NCBI GenBank assembly: GCA_964371655.1
Contig: CAYJOD010000064.1
Span: 1-36,844 of the forward strand
Origin: CAZGSN01 sp964371655
GTDB lineage: Bacteria > Desulfobacterota > Binatia > HRBIN30
Direction of reading: 5' to 3'
DNA length: 36,844 nt
A program made the position numbers and the translations under genes. Under the pieces are notes generated by a model that saw nothing but the letters and a program-made list of their open reading frames with translations, did not search any database and had not been told where the DNA came from. Positions 1 to 8,215 of this stretch are shown here, piece by piece. How positions within the stretch are numbered: position 1 is the first letter of the stretch; every line of letters starts with the position of its first letter.

Positions 1-50
1 ATATCCGTGCCCATCCGTGGAATCCGTGGTTCCAATTGATGTGTTTGGGC
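1..50. repeat. Right half of intergenic repeat family B
   Basis: The first 50 bases nearly match 27007-27056, with a few differences. They contain the core ATCCGTG three times at about 10-base spacing and end in the flank TGATGTGTTYGGG. The other copy (26888-27036) has a matching inverted left arm, so this looks like the right end of an element whose left end lies outside the window. No coding function is visible. Confidence 0.7.
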
Positions 51-60
51 TCAGCGGCTC

Positions 61-147
61 GTTCTTGGCGTCTTTGCGGAGGCCGAGGCTGCGAAGCTCG
101 ACGCCGCCATCGCCGCCAACCTGAAGGCGCTCGGGTATGGTGATTAG
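61..147 (+). pseudogene. C-terminal remnant of a type I restriction methylase (HsdM-like)
   Basis: An open frame running into TAG at 145-147 encodes about 28 residues ending KLDAAIAANLKALGYGD. From memory this resembles the tail of type I N6-adenine methylases, which often end in a charged helix followed by NLxxLGY. No upstream body is visible because repeat family B occupies 1-50. An ORF6N-like sequence follows at once; ORF6N genes are often found inside type I restriction operons, which supports the reading. A short tail match is weak evidence, so confidence is moderate. Confidence 0.4.
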
Positions 148-159
148 GACGATTGTCCG

Positions 160-212
160 AGAGACATTCGCCAACTTGAAATCACACTTCGTGACTTCAA
201 GTTGGGGTGGTC
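160..212 (+). pseudogene. ORF6N-motif remnant built on an inverted repeat
   Basis: The plus strand encodes NLKSHFVTSSWGG, matching NLKSQSEISSWGG of the intact ORF6N protein at 11204-11749. The remainder of the domain (PYAFTEQGVAML) is absent downstream, so this is a fragment. The DNA is a hairpin: arms 171-185 and 191-205 pair at 14 of 15 positions around a 5-base loop. Because of the symmetry the minus strand also encodes NLKSRSVISSW. Whether it is a coding relic or a repeat unit is open. Confidence 0.5.
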
Positions 213-312
213 ATTGCTGCGGCGTTCCGTTCGCGGTGGACTTCCTGTTTCATGCGATAGCAAGTCGAACCCGCGGCTCAGGTGCGGTGCGCAAAACGCG
301 ACCCCGTCCCCA

Positions 313-1533
313 TCACCCGATCGCGCCCTTCTCCTTGAGCGCGGCGATGTCGTCCCAGCTGTAGCCATACTCGAGCAAGACCTCCTCGGTGTGCTCGCCG
401 AGCTCGGGGGCGCCGCTGCGGATGCTGGCGGGTGTGGCGCTGAACTCGATCGGGCTGCGCACGAGCTCGATCTCGTCGCCACTGCGATGCGGCAGCTTGG
501 CAAAAGCGCCGAGGGCGCGCGCCTGCGGGTCGTTCACCACCTCGGCGATGCCCTGCACCGGTCCCCACACCAAATCGAAGCGATCGAACAGCTCGGCCCA
601 CTCGGCGCGGGTCTTGGTTGCGAAGATGTCGTCCAGCGCGGCGACGAGCTCGACGCTGTTCTGCGCTCGCAGCATCACGTCGGCGTAGCGCTCCTCGGCC
701 AACCACTCGAGGCGCCCGATCGCCTCGCAGAACCGCGGCCAGTAGCGGTCGGCTTGCAGCATGACGAGGTGGAACCAGCCACCGTCCTTCGCCTTGTAGT
801 GATTCCACAGAGGGTTCGGCACCCTGCGGCCGTTCGGGCTCGGGGCGAGACCGGTGATCAGCATGGTCTCTATGTCCGTCGCCATCATCCATAGTCCCGC
901 CTGATAGAGGGACAGATGCAGCTCCTGCCCTTCGCCGCTGCGCTCGCGGTGAAAGAGCGCGGCAGCGACGGCGCCTGCCAAGGCCAGGCCCGCCGGGTGA
1001 TCTCCCATGCCGGGGCGTTGCGACGGTGGCGGACCTTCAGGCTCGCCGAGTGACGCCATCGCACCGGCGCGCGCCCAGAACGCCGCGTAGTCGAACGCCG
1101 CCCGGTCCTTCTCCGGCCCGCGTGCGCCGTAGCCACTGAGCTGCGCATAGATCAGTCGTGGGTACTCGGCACGCAGCGCCTCGTAGGTCAAGCCGGCACG
1201 CTGCAGGGCCGCCGATCGCAGGTTGCTAACGAACACATCGGTGTCGCGCAGCAGGCGCTTCATCACCGCTTGGCCCTCGGCCGTCTGCACGTTCACGGCG
1301 ACGCTGCGTTTGTTGCGGTTGTCCATCTCCACGGATGGGTTGACGGGCAGCTGAAACGGAATGCCGAGCGCCATCAGCGCGCGTACGGGATCGCCGCCCG
1401 CAGGGTTCTCGATCTTGATGACGTCCGCACCCCAGTCACCCAGAACCGCAGCGGCCGCGGGCGCTGCGACCCAGATGCCCATCTCGACGACCTTGATCCC
1501 CTTCAGCGGCCCTGCATTCGCGTCCATACCCAT
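313..1533 (-). CDS. CaiB/BaiF-type (class III) CoA transferase
   Basis: Predicted to move coenzyme A between an acyl-CoA and a free acid through an aspartyl-CoA thioester, in the cytosol. The 406-residue product starts LKGIKVVEMG and keeps the family features: GADVIKIE near residue 35-42, DNRNKRS near 71, YPRLIYAQLSGYG near 124-136, and MGDHPAG, whose Asp178 fits the catalytic aspartate position. The start ATG at 1533 is chosen because AGAGGAG sits 5 bases upstream; an upstream extension to 1662 has no family similarity. It is divergent from the acyl-CoA dehydrogenase at 1969, which suggests a joint role in degrading an unknown acid. The acyl substrate cannot be read from the sequence. Confidence 0.9.
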   Translation of the reverse strand: MGMDANAGPLKGIKVVEMGIWVAAPAAAAVLGDWGADVIKIENPAGGDPVRALMALGIPFQLPVNPSVEMDNRNKRSVAVNVQTAEGQAVMKRLLRDTDVFVSNLRSAALQRAGLTYEALRAEYPRLIYAQLSGYGARGPEKDRAAFDYAAFWARAGAMASLGEPEGPPPSQRPGMGDHPAGLALAGAVAAALFHRERSGEGQELHLSLYQAGLWMMATDIETMLITGLAPSPNGRRVPNPLWNHYKAKDGGWFHLVMLQADRYWPRFCEAIGRLEWLAEERYADVMLRAQNSVELVAALDDIFATKTRAEWAELFDRFDLVWGPVQGIAEVVNDPQARALGAFAKLPHRSGDEIELVRSPIEFSATPASIRSGAPELGEHTEEVLLEYGYSWDDIAALKEKGAIG

Positions 1534-1689
1534 AGATGCTCCTCTTTCGCGTACTCGGCGCAGTAGCTCACGGCCCCGGCTAGTTGCAATAGAAACTGGT
1601 ATCGCGAAACATTCGCTCTCGCAGGCTGCCCGCCTCGAGCTTGAGAGTCGCGTCTCGTCCACGTCGACGAGGCGTCGGCTGGCCCCTGA

Positions 1690-1938
1690 CTACCAGACGA
1701 CGTCGACGCCGTAGTCCTTGAAGAGCGAATCGACGGTCAGGACGGGAAGGCCCTCGACCAGCGCCTGCGCGATGAGGATGCGGTCGAACGGATCGGCGTG
1801 GTGGTGGGGCAGTTCGGCGACGCGGGCCGCGTGCGCGTGCTCGATGGCTAGCGAGTCGAAACCGTGGCACGCCATGCGGGAGGTAACGTAATCGAGGACC
1901 GGTTCCGGGAGCCGAAGGCGGCCGAGCCCAACCTTGAT
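1690..1938 (-). pseudogene. VapC-like PIN toxin, N-terminal half missing
   Basis: The frame encodes IKVGLGRLRLPEP followed by LPHHHADPFDRILIAQA and ends LTVDSLFKDYGVDVVW. That is the C-terminal half of a PIN-domain ribonuclease of the VapC type: the HxDPFDR-LIAQA helix and the final TxDxxF-Y-V strand are clear. The N-terminal half with the first catalytic Asp (usually LLDTHxLLW) is absent, because the frame runs into the start region of the opposite acyl-CoA dehydrogenase gene at 1969. No VapB antitoxin is nearby. It cannot form a full active site and is best read as a relic. Confidence 0.75.
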
Positions 1939-1968
1939 CGGGGGCGGTCCTGAGCATAGGAGAGATCC

Positions 1969-3186
1969 GTGTTCGAGCTCGACGAAACGCAACGTCTGGT
2001 GGAAGGTGCCGTGCGTGGCTGGTGCGAGCAGAATCTCGTTCCGGCTGTGGCGGCGCTCGAAGAGGGCAAGGTGTTGCCCTACGACCTGCTGCGCCAGTTG
2101 GCGCGCGAGCTGGCGATCTCCGATCCACTGGTCGCCACAGCGCAACGGCGCCTGCGCAAGCTGCAGGCCGGCGCGGCGACCGTAGCGGCGATGAGCGAGA
2201 GCGAGGCCGCCGGCGGATTCGGCGGCGATCCGATGCTGACCAGCGTGCTGCTGAAAGAAATCTCTCGCGTCTCACCCGGCTTCGGCATGGTGCTGCTGGC
2301 GACTCTCGGCTGCGCCATGGCGATCGTGTCGCGCGGCTCCGCCGAGCTGATCGAACGCTACGCCTTGCCGGTGCTGCGGTTCGAGAAGATCGGCGCCTGG
2401 GGTCTCACCGAGCCGGGCGCCGGCAGCGACGCTTTCGGGGGCATGCGCACCATCGCGGTGCCCGACGGCGACGCCTTGGTGTTGAACGGCCAGAAGACGT
2501 TCATCAGCAACGCCCCCTATGCCGACGTGTTCACGATCTACGCGCGCATCGACAGCGGCGACAGCCCGCGTACGATCCGGCCGATCGTGGTCGAGCGTGG
2601 GACGCCGGGGTTGGAGACCGGACGAGCGCTGCGCAAGATGGGCATGCACGACTCGCCGACAGGCGACATCTTCTTGCGCGATTGCCGCGTGCCGCGCACC
2701 AACGTGATCGGCACCATCGAGACCAAGGCGGCGGCGCGTGGGGCGGCGGCTCTGGATACGTTGAACATGGAACGTTCGGTGATGCCTGCCATGTGTCTCG
2801 GCATCATCGAACGCTGCGTCGAAGAATCGATTCGCTACGCCAAGCTCCGCGAGCAGTTCGGCCATCCCATCGCCGAGTTTCAGGGGATCGCGTTCAAACT
2901 GGCGCGTATGGAGCTGGCCCTCGAAAACGCGCGCAACCTGGTGTTCAAGCTGGCATGGGCGCAGCGCGCCGGGAAGCTCGACGCGCGCCTGGCGTCGCTG
3001 GCAAAGCTCTACTGCGCCGAAGCCGCCGTGCGCGTCAGCCTCGATGCCATCCAGATCCACGGCGGTGCCGGGTACATGGCCGAGCTGCCGCTCGAGAAGC
3101 TCATGCGCGACGCCAAGATGTTCGAGATCGGCGGCGGCACCAACGAGATTCAGCTGCAGACGATCGCGCGCTCGATCCTGGCGTAG
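1969..3186 (+). CDS. Acyl-CoA dehydrogenase (isovaleryl-CoA dehydrogenase-like active site)
   Basis: FAD enzyme predicted to introduce an alpha,beta double bond into an acyl-CoA and pass electrons to ETF. The 405-residue product has GLTEPGAGSD (145-154), the family flavin/substrate loop, and the C-terminal signature RDAKMFEIGGGTNEI (380-394). The residue that is the catalytic Glu in medium-chain enzymes is Gly here. A Glu occurs instead in LDTLNMERS (Glu269), the position used by isovaleryl-CoA and long-chain enzymes, so activity is expected. GTG at 1969 is chosen for AGGAGA 5-6 bases upstream. It leads a co-directional run with the DyP peroxidase, 28 bases downstream, and is divergent from the CoA transferase. 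Confidence 0.92.
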   Translation: MFELDETQRLVEGAVRGWCEQNLVPAVAALEEGKVLPYDLLRQLARELAISDPLVATAQRRLRKLQAGAATVAAMSESEAAGGFGGDPMLTSVLLKEISRVSPGFGMVLLATLGCAMAIVSRGSAELIERYALPVLRFEKIGAWGLTEPGAGSDAFGGMRTIAVPDGDALVLNGQKTFISNAPYADVFTIYARIDSGDSPRTIRPIVVERGTPGLETGRALRKMGMHDSPTGDIFLRDCRVPRTNVIGTIETKAAARGAAALDTLNMERSVMPAMCLGIIERCVEESIRYAKLREQFGHPIAEFQGIAFKLARMELALENARNLVFKLAWAQRAGKLDARLASLAKLYCAEAAVRVSLDAIQIHGGAGYMAELPLEKLMRDAKMFEIGGGTNEIQLQTIARSILA

Positions 3187-3214
3187 GTGACGCGTGCGAC
3201 GAAGGGAGGCTCGT

Positions 3215-4147
3215 ATGGCTGATCCACAGGCCGGCATCGTTCCCGAGCCAAGTCAGAATGCGCTGTTCCTGATCTTGCGCGTCGTCAATCCGTTGCAAGA
3301 CGGCCCGGCGGTGGCGCGGGTTGCGGCGCAAGTTCCCGCCCTCATTCAGAAGGTGGGCGCACTCGACCGTCGCGCCAAGCTGGTGTGCACGGTGAGCTTC
3401 GGTCCGGAGTTTTGGGACGTGGTGTCGCCGCGTAAACGCCCACGTGGTCTGCGGCCGTTCAAAGCGCTCGACGCCGGCGGGCGCCGGGCGCCCAACAGCG
3501 GCGGCGATCTGCTGCTGCACATCCTTTCGAAGCGTCACGACCTCAACTTCGAGGTGGCGATGCGCATCCGGAAGCAGCTTGGTGAGCACGTTGCGGTCAT
3601 GGATGAAGTGCACGGCTTTCGGTACCTCGACGGGCGCGATCTGATCGGCTTCCTCGACGGGACCGCAAACCCGAAGGGCAAGGAGCGCTCCGCCGTGGCG
3701 TTGATCGGGAATGAGGATCGCGACTTCGCCGGGGGCAGCTTTGTATTCACGCAGCGTTACGTGCACGATATCAATGCGTGGGTGGCGCAGTCGACGGCGG
3801 AACAGGAAGATGTGATCGGCCGGCGCAAGCGTGACAGCAAGGAGATGTCCGACGCGCGCAAGCCGCCCACCGCGCACGTCAGCCGAGTGGTGATCGAGGA
3901 GGATGGTAAGGAGCTAGAGATCGTGCGCCACAGCTTTCCGTACGGCACCGTCAGCGAGGCCGGGCTGTTCTTCATCGCCTACAACAAGACCATCGACACC
4001 TTCGAGAAGATGCTGAGCCGGATGATGGGCGCTGCCGGCGATGGCCTGCATGATCACCTGATGGATTTTACCCGTCCGGTGTCGGGGGCAACGTTCTTTG
4101 CGCCGTCGGTGCAAGTGCTCAAGGCGCTCGGACAGCGTCGCGCCTGA
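3215..4147 (+). CDS. DyP-type heme peroxidase (YfeX-like)
   Basis: Heme peroxidase of the dye-decolorizing family, using hydrogen peroxide to oxidise a second substrate. The 310-residue product carries the GFLDGTANP motif (145-153; distal Asp148 of GxxDG), the likely proximal heme His221 in TAHVSR, and distal Arg238 in VRHSFPYG. Length suits the compact bacterial class. ATG at 3215 follows AAGGGAGG at 5-base spacing; the few upstream codons lack support. There is no signal peptide, so it should be cytosolic unless packaged. I see no extended C-terminal tail of the kind that targets some DyPs into encapsulins, and no encapsulin gene nearby. Confidence 0.92.
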   Translation: MADPQAGIVPEPSQNALFLILRVVNPLQDGPAVARVAAQVPALIQKVGALDRRAKLVCTVSFGPEFWDVVSPRKRPRGLRPFKALDAGGRRAPNSGGDLLLHILSKRHDLNFEVAMRIRKQLGEHVAVMDEVHGFRYLDGRDLIGFLDGTANPKGKERSAVALIGNEDRDFAGGSFVFTQRYVHDINAWVAQSTAEQEDVIGRRKRDSKEMSDARKPPTAHVSRVVIEEDGKELEIVRHSFPYGTVSEAGLFFIAYNKTIDTFEKMLSRMMGAAGDGLHDHLMDFTRPVSGATFFAPSVQVLKALGQRRA

Positions 4148-4173
4148 GGATGAACGGGGGCCGCTTTGAAAAT

Positions 4174-4202
4174 GGGGGCTGGAGACTCGGGGCTGGGGGC
4201 TC
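4174..4202. repeat. Short G-rich tandem repeat between genes
   Basis: Two imperfect copies of a 14-15 base unit, GGGGGCTGGAGACTC (4174-4188) and GGGGCTGGGGGCTC (4189-4202), lie between the DyP peroxidase and the FAD oxidoreductase. Reading this stretch as coding would add a low-complexity Gly-rich extension to the downstream protein, so I treat it as non-coding. Confidence 0.55.
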
Positions 4203-4290
4203 GGGAACCGAGTTTTCATCCTCTCGGGCGAAGCAGCAGCTTCATGATGACCGTCTTGAAGAGCACGGGTGGCTAGATAGGATGACAAGC

Positions 4291-5673
4291 ATGTCGATCG
4301 ATCGCTTATCGTTGTACGAGGAGACGTCATTCTGGGCGCGAAGCTACGGCGAGTATCACCCGAGCCCGCCGTTGGCGGGGGATCTCAGCGTCGACGTCGC
4401 CATCATCGGCGGCGGCTTCACCGGCCTCAGCACCGCCATCGAGCTCAAGCGCGACAATCCGGGAGCCACAGTCGCGGTGCTCGAGGCGGCGGTGGTCGGC
4501 TACGGCGCCAGCGGTCGCAACGGTGGCTTCAATATGAAGCTGTTCGGGCTGGAGCCCGAGCTCACCAAGCTACGTTGGGGCCCCGAGAAGACGGTGGCCG
4601 CGCACCGTTATGCTCAGCGCGCCGTAGCCTGGGTCAAGAAGCTGATCGAGGACAACGGTCTAGACTCCGATTACCGTCACACCGGCATGTTCCGGGTCAG
4701 CTACAGCCCGTCGCAACTGGCTCGCCTGGAGAGTACGCATCGGCTCATGCAAGAGCTCGGCATTGCCGACGACGTGTCCTTCTGGACAAAGGATCAGCTG
4801 GCGCAGGAGTTCCACACCGAGCATTACGCCGGGGCGCTGTACGAGCGCGAGACCGGGATCCTGAATCCGTGCAAGCATGTGCGCGAGCTCAAGCGGCTGG
4901 CGGTGCAGGCTGGCGTCGCGGTGCATGAGCAGACGCCGGTCGATTTAATCTCACGCTCGGGTGCCAAGATCCACCTGCAGACCCCTACCGGTCGCGTGGT
5001 GGCGACCAAGCTGGTGGTGGCGACCAACGCCTACTCCAGCGCGCTCAAGGGGCTGCCGAAGTTGCGGACGCGGCAGATGCCGATGTGGACCTTTCAGGTG
5101 GTGACGGCGCCGCTGACGGCGGCGCAGTGGGACAGCATCGGCTGGAAGAACCAGCAGTCGTTCGAAGACAACCGCCAGCTCGTCCACTACTTCCGGCCCA
5201 CCGTGGACGGGCGCATCACCATGGGTGGGGGCGACGTCACGACGCCGTCCGACGGCAGCTTGGACCATGACTTCTCGCCGCGCATCTGGAGCCACTGCGA
5301 GGAGCACCTGCGCTGGATCTTCCCGCAGCTGCGCGACGTGCCCACGGAGTATCGTTGGGGAGGACCGGTGTCGGTGAATCTCGACATGACGCCCGAGATC
5401 GGTTTCCTCGGCGACGAGCGCGTCATCTACTCGACCGGCTGCATCGGCCACGGAGTGTCGCTGACGCACCTCAACGGCCGCCTCATTGCCGACTTGTTGG
5501 CCGAGCGCAAAACCGACCTTAGCGACTTCTGGATCGTCAACCGCAAGGCCGTGCCCTGGCCGCCGGAGCCGTTGTCCTTCATCGGACGCCACGTCATCCA
5601 TAATGGACTGCGGTTGTGGGATTACCTCGAGGAGCGGCGAACCCGGCGCCGGCGGCCTAACAGCCTCCGCTAG
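4291..5673 (+). CDS. FAD-dependent amine/amino-acid oxidoreductase (DAO family, PuuB-like)
   Basis: Predicted flavoprotein oxidising a C-N bond of an amine or amino acid. The 460-residue product has the dinucleotide-binding GGGFTGLS (40-47), acidic Glu65 at the end of beta-2, and YGASGRNGGF (71-80), the loop typical of PuuB/DadA-like oxidases. The C-terminal GCIGHGVSLTHLNGRLIADLL is the second FAD-contacting stretch. ATG at 4291 is preferred: an AGGA lies 8 bases upstream and similarity begins soon after. An in-frame ATG at 4282 is possible; the longer frame from 4150 reads through repetitive DNA. Substrate is not identifiable. It follows the peroxidase on the same strand, and these oxidases normally release hydrogen peroxide. 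Confidence 0.88.
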   Translation: MSIDRLSLYEETSFWARSYGEYHPSPPLAGDLSVDVAIIGGGFTGLSTAIELKRDNPGATVAVLEAAVVGYGASGRNGGFNMKLFGLEPELTKLRWGPEKTVAAHRYAQRAVAWVKKLIEDNGLDSDYRHTGMFRVSYSPSQLARLESTHRLMQELGIADDVSFWTKDQLAQEFHTEHYAGALYERETGILNPCKHVRELKRLAVQAGVAVHEQTPVDLISRSGAKIHLQTPTGRVVATKLVVATNAYSSALKGLPKLRTRQMPMWTFQVVTAPLTAAQWDSIGWKNQQSFEDNRQLVHYFRPTVDGRITMGGGDVTTPSDGSLDHDFSPRIWSHCEEHLRWIFPQLRDVPTEYRWGGPVSVNLDMTPEIGFLGDERVIYSTGCIGHGVSLTHLNGRLIADLLAERKTDLSDFWIVNRKAVPWPPEPLSFIGRHVIHNGLRLWDYLEERRTRRRRPNSLR

Positions 5674-5720
5674 CGCGGACTTCTGGGCGCAGTTCTTCCG
5701 AGGTTGTCTCACGACTGGCA

Positions 5721-5740
5721 GGGCGCGCCGCCGCGCGCCC
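5721..5740. terminator. GC-rich hairpin after the FAD oxidoreductase
   Basis: Perfect 8-base stem GGGCGCGC / GCGCGCCC around the loop CGCC, 48 bases after the stop at 5673. There is no U-tract, so it is not a classical intrinsic terminator; it may be a REP-like hairpin or RNA 3' end. It is followed by CCTACGG, and a CCCTACG end also occurs in the larger hairpin at 23320-23372. Confidence 0.4.
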
Positions 5741-5931
5741 CTACGGCGTTGGGGTCTCCTTGTAGGCGCGCATGGTATCCGCCGGCCTGCATCGGTCGGT
5801 GGCCTGGTGAGCGTGTTCTCGAGGTGTCACCCACCGTTCACCTCCCTGTAATAGTTCTCGGCTAGGGTAGGCCCCGCGTTCGACGAGACCGGATGGTGTG
5901 CTAGCCTGCGGTCCGAGGAGGACGCGGCGGG

Positions 5932-7530
5932 GTGGACAGGCACGGTATGCGCGTTGCGGCAATCGATATCGGCAGCAACTCCATTCATATGGTGGTTGCC
6001 CAGGTGGAGTCCGACGGGCGTTTCCACGTACTCGACCGCGCCAAGGAGATGGTGCGGCTGGGTCAACGCACGCTCAGCAGCGGGCGTCTTTCGGTCGAAG
6101 CCATGAACGCCGGCATTCGAGCTCTATCCGTCTTCCGCACCCTTGCCGAGCGCCAAGGGGTGACCCGCTTCCAAGCCGTGGCGACCAGCGCCGTGCGCGA
6201 GGCGAAGAACGGCGGTGATTTCGTTCAACGCATCAACGACGAGGTCGGGCTGCGCGTCAAAGTCATTCCCGGGCGCGAGGAAGCGCGTCTGATTTATCTC
6301 GGGGTTGGTCACGCCGTCGATTTGCGCGAGGAGCCGACGCTCATCATGGATGCCGGGGGTGGCAGTGTCGAGCTCATCTTCACGGCGGCGGACAAGCCCC
6401 CCGAGCTGCACAGCGTCAAGCTTGGGGTGACGCGCTTGTGCGAGCGCTTTCTCGACGGCGACAAGCCGACTCAGAAAGTCCTGGCGGAGATGGAGGAATA
6501 CATCGCGCAGGAGCTCGACACGGTCATTCCACGTGCGCCCGCGCGCTCGATCCGACGCGTCGTCGCTACGTCGGGGACTCTTCTCAATCTCATCACCATG
6601 GCGGGCTACGAACGCGGCGATCCTCCGAACGGCCATCTGAACAACTATTCCGTGAGCGCCGACGAGGTTGCGCGTGTGCGCCGTCTGGTATCGCGCGCGG
6701 ATCGCGACGAGCGGCTGCGCATCCAAGGTCTTGATGCCAAGCGCGTCGACATCATCGTCGCCGGGGCCTGCCTGGCCGATCATGTCATGCGCCGCATCGG
6801 TGCCGAGGAGATGGTGGCTTGCACCTGGGCTCTGCGCGAGGGCGTGCTGCTCGACTATGTGGCGCGCCACCGCAAGGGTATCGAAGAGGGCGAACGCTAC
6901 ACCGAGCCGCGCCGCCGCAGTGTCGCGCGTTTCGCGCGCCATATGGGGGTCACCGGCGGACACCACGAGCACGTCGCGCATCTCTCCCTGCAACTTTTCG
7001 ATCAGCTGCAGGTTGAGCTCGACCTCAAACCGGAAGCCCGCGAGTGGCTCGAGTTCGCGGCATTGCTGCACGATATCGGACATCACATCGGCCACAAGGA
7101 TCACCAACGTCATTCGTACTATATGATCACCAACGGCGAGCTCCTCGGCTTTCGCCGTGAGGAAATTGAGATCATCGCTTTGACCGCTCGCTATCACCGT
7201 AAGAGCCCACCGAAGGACAGCGACGAATCCTACGCCGCTCTCGCCAAGGGCGATCGCCGCACCGTGCGCGCCTTGAGCGCCATCCTGCGCATCGCCGATG
7301 GGCTCGACCGCAGTCACTACAGCGTCGTGCGTAACGTCAACGCCGTTCGCCGCGGCAACCGATTGGTTCTGCAACTCGCAACCGCCGGTGAGGACTCAGA
7401 GCTCGAATTGTGGGAAACCGGCCAGCGTGCTGCTCTGCTTGGCGAGGTTCTCGATGCCGAGGTCGAGCTCCAGGTTCTCAGCGCGCAAGGAAGCCGTCAT
7501 GTTGAACGTACCGCATCCATATCCCGGTAA
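5932..7530 (+). CDS. Ppx/GppA-family exopolyphosphatase with C-terminal HD domain
   Basis: Predicted to remove terminal phosphate from polyphosphate, or to cleave pppGpp as its GppA relatives do, in the cytosol. Residues 7-305 form the ASKHA-type Ppx/GppA domain: DIGSNSIHMVV (12-22), the catalytic-Glu loop PGREEARL (113-120) and DAGGGSVEL (140-148). Residues 335-470 form an HD domain with ALLHDIGHHIGH (His380-Asp381) and RIADGLDRSH (453-462). The 532 residues match long Ppx enzymes. GTG at 5932 has GAGGAGG about 10 bases upstream; ATG at 5947 is an alternative. It heads a five-gene run and overlaps the next gene by 32 bases. Ppx versus GppA activity cannot be decided by eye. Confidence 0.9.
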   Translation: MDRHGMRVAAIDIGSNSIHMVVAQVESDGRFHVLDRAKEMVRLGQRTLSSGRLSVEAMNAGIRALSVFRTLAERQGVTRFQAVATSAVREAKNGGDFVQRINDEVGLRVKVIPGREEARLIYLGVGHAVDLREEPTLIMDAGGGSVELIFTAADKPPELHSVKLGVTRLCERFLDGDKPTQKVLAEMEEYIAQELDTVIPRAPARSIRRVVATSGTLLNLITMAGYERGDPPNGHLNNYSVSADEVARVRRLVSRADRDERLRIQGLDAKRVDIIVAGACLADHVMRRIGAEEMVACTWALREGVLLDYVARHRKGIEEGERYTEPRRRSVARFARHMGVTGGHHEHVAHLSLQLFDQLQVELDLKPEAREWLEFAALLHDIGHHIGHKDHQRHSYYMITNGELLGFRREEIEIIALTARYHRKSPPKDSDESYAALAKGDRRTVRALSAILRIADGLDRSHYSVVRNVNAVRRGNRLVLQLATAGEDSELELWETGQRAALLGEVLDAEVELQVLSAQGSRHVERTASISR

Positions 7531-8215
7531 GCTCATCGTCGTCGAAGGGATCGACGGCTCGGGCAAGTCGACACAGCTTGCCTTGCTGAATCGGTGGCTC
7601 GTCGCCCACGGCTACAAGGTCTTCTTCACCGAATGGAATTCATCGGCTCTGGTGCGGCGTGCGATGAAGCGCGGCAAGAAGAAGGATCTGCTGACTCCGA
7701 CCACGTTCAGCATCCTGCACGCCGTCGATTTCGCCGATCGCCTCACATACAAGATCGTCCCGCCGCTCAAGGCCGGCATGATCGTGCTCGCCGATCGTTA
7801 CGTATACACGGCGTTTGCGCGCGACGTCGCGCGCGGCGTGCACCCGGAGTGGGTTCGCGGCGTCTATAACTTCGCGCCGAAGCCGGACCTCGCCCTCTAT
7901 TTCCGAGTCCCGATCGAGATCTCGTTGGAACGTCTGCTGATTGGACGTGCCAAGCTGAAGTACCACGAAGCGGGTATGGATGTCGGCCTCAGCCGCGATC
8001 CGATCGAGAGCTTTCGACTGTTTCAAAGTCGAGTTCTCGACAGCTACGACGCGCTCACCACCGAGTTCGGCTTCACCGTCGTCGACGCCACCGGCGACAT
8101 CAACGGTCAGCAGACCCACGTCCGCAAGCTGGTACGCCGCATTCTGAAAGACTACCCGGGCACAGTCGCCGAGATCGCCGCTTCTCTGACCGCCGAGGCA
8201 TCCGATGCACAATGA
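7499..8215 (+). CDS. Thymidylate-kinase-like P-loop kinase 1 (canonical Walker A)
   Basis: P-loop phosphotransferase of the thymidylate-kinase superfamily, 238 residues. Walker A is GIDGSGKST (17-25, Lys23) and the ADRYVYTAFARD segment (98-109) fits the family DRY motif. The TREPGG loop typical of dTMP kinases is replaced by FTEWNSS (43-49), and the AYQ-type thymine-binding end of the DRY helix reads ARD, so thymidylate may not be the substrate. ATG at 7499 has AAGGAAG 6 bases upstream and lies inside the 3' end of the phosphatase gene. Its neighbours and paralogue suggest phosphate or polyphosphate metabolism; a PPK2-like role is conceivable, but the PPK2 motifs are not seen. Confidence 0.8.
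   Translation: MLNVPHPYPGKLIVVEGIDGSGKSTQLALLNRWLVAHGYKVFFTEWNSSALVRRAMKRGKKKDLLTPTTFSILHAVDFADRLTYKIVPPLKAGMIVLADRYVYTAFARDVARGVHPEWVRGVYNFAPKPDLALYFRVPIEISLERLLIGRAKLKYHEAGMDVGLSRDPIESFRLFQSRVLDSYDALTTEFGFTVVDATGDINGQQTHVRKLVRRILKDYPGTVAEIAASLTAEASDAQ

Noticed and set aside
202..894. 230-codon plus-strand frame over the CoA transferase gene
   Set aside because: It is antisense to a clear CaiB-family protein; composition is Arg/Ala/His-rich and no domain is recognisable.
2272..3237. 321-codon minus-strand frame over the acyl-CoA dehydrogenase
   Set aside because: GC-rich antisense frame with no recognisable domain; the plus-strand enzyme is unmistakable.
4951..5712. 253-codon minus-strand frame over the FAD oxidoreductase
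   Set aside because: Antisense shadow without family similarity or a ribosome site.
6124..7374. 416-codon minus-strand frame over the Ppx gene
   Set aside because: Antisense shadow in high-GC DNA; no motifs.
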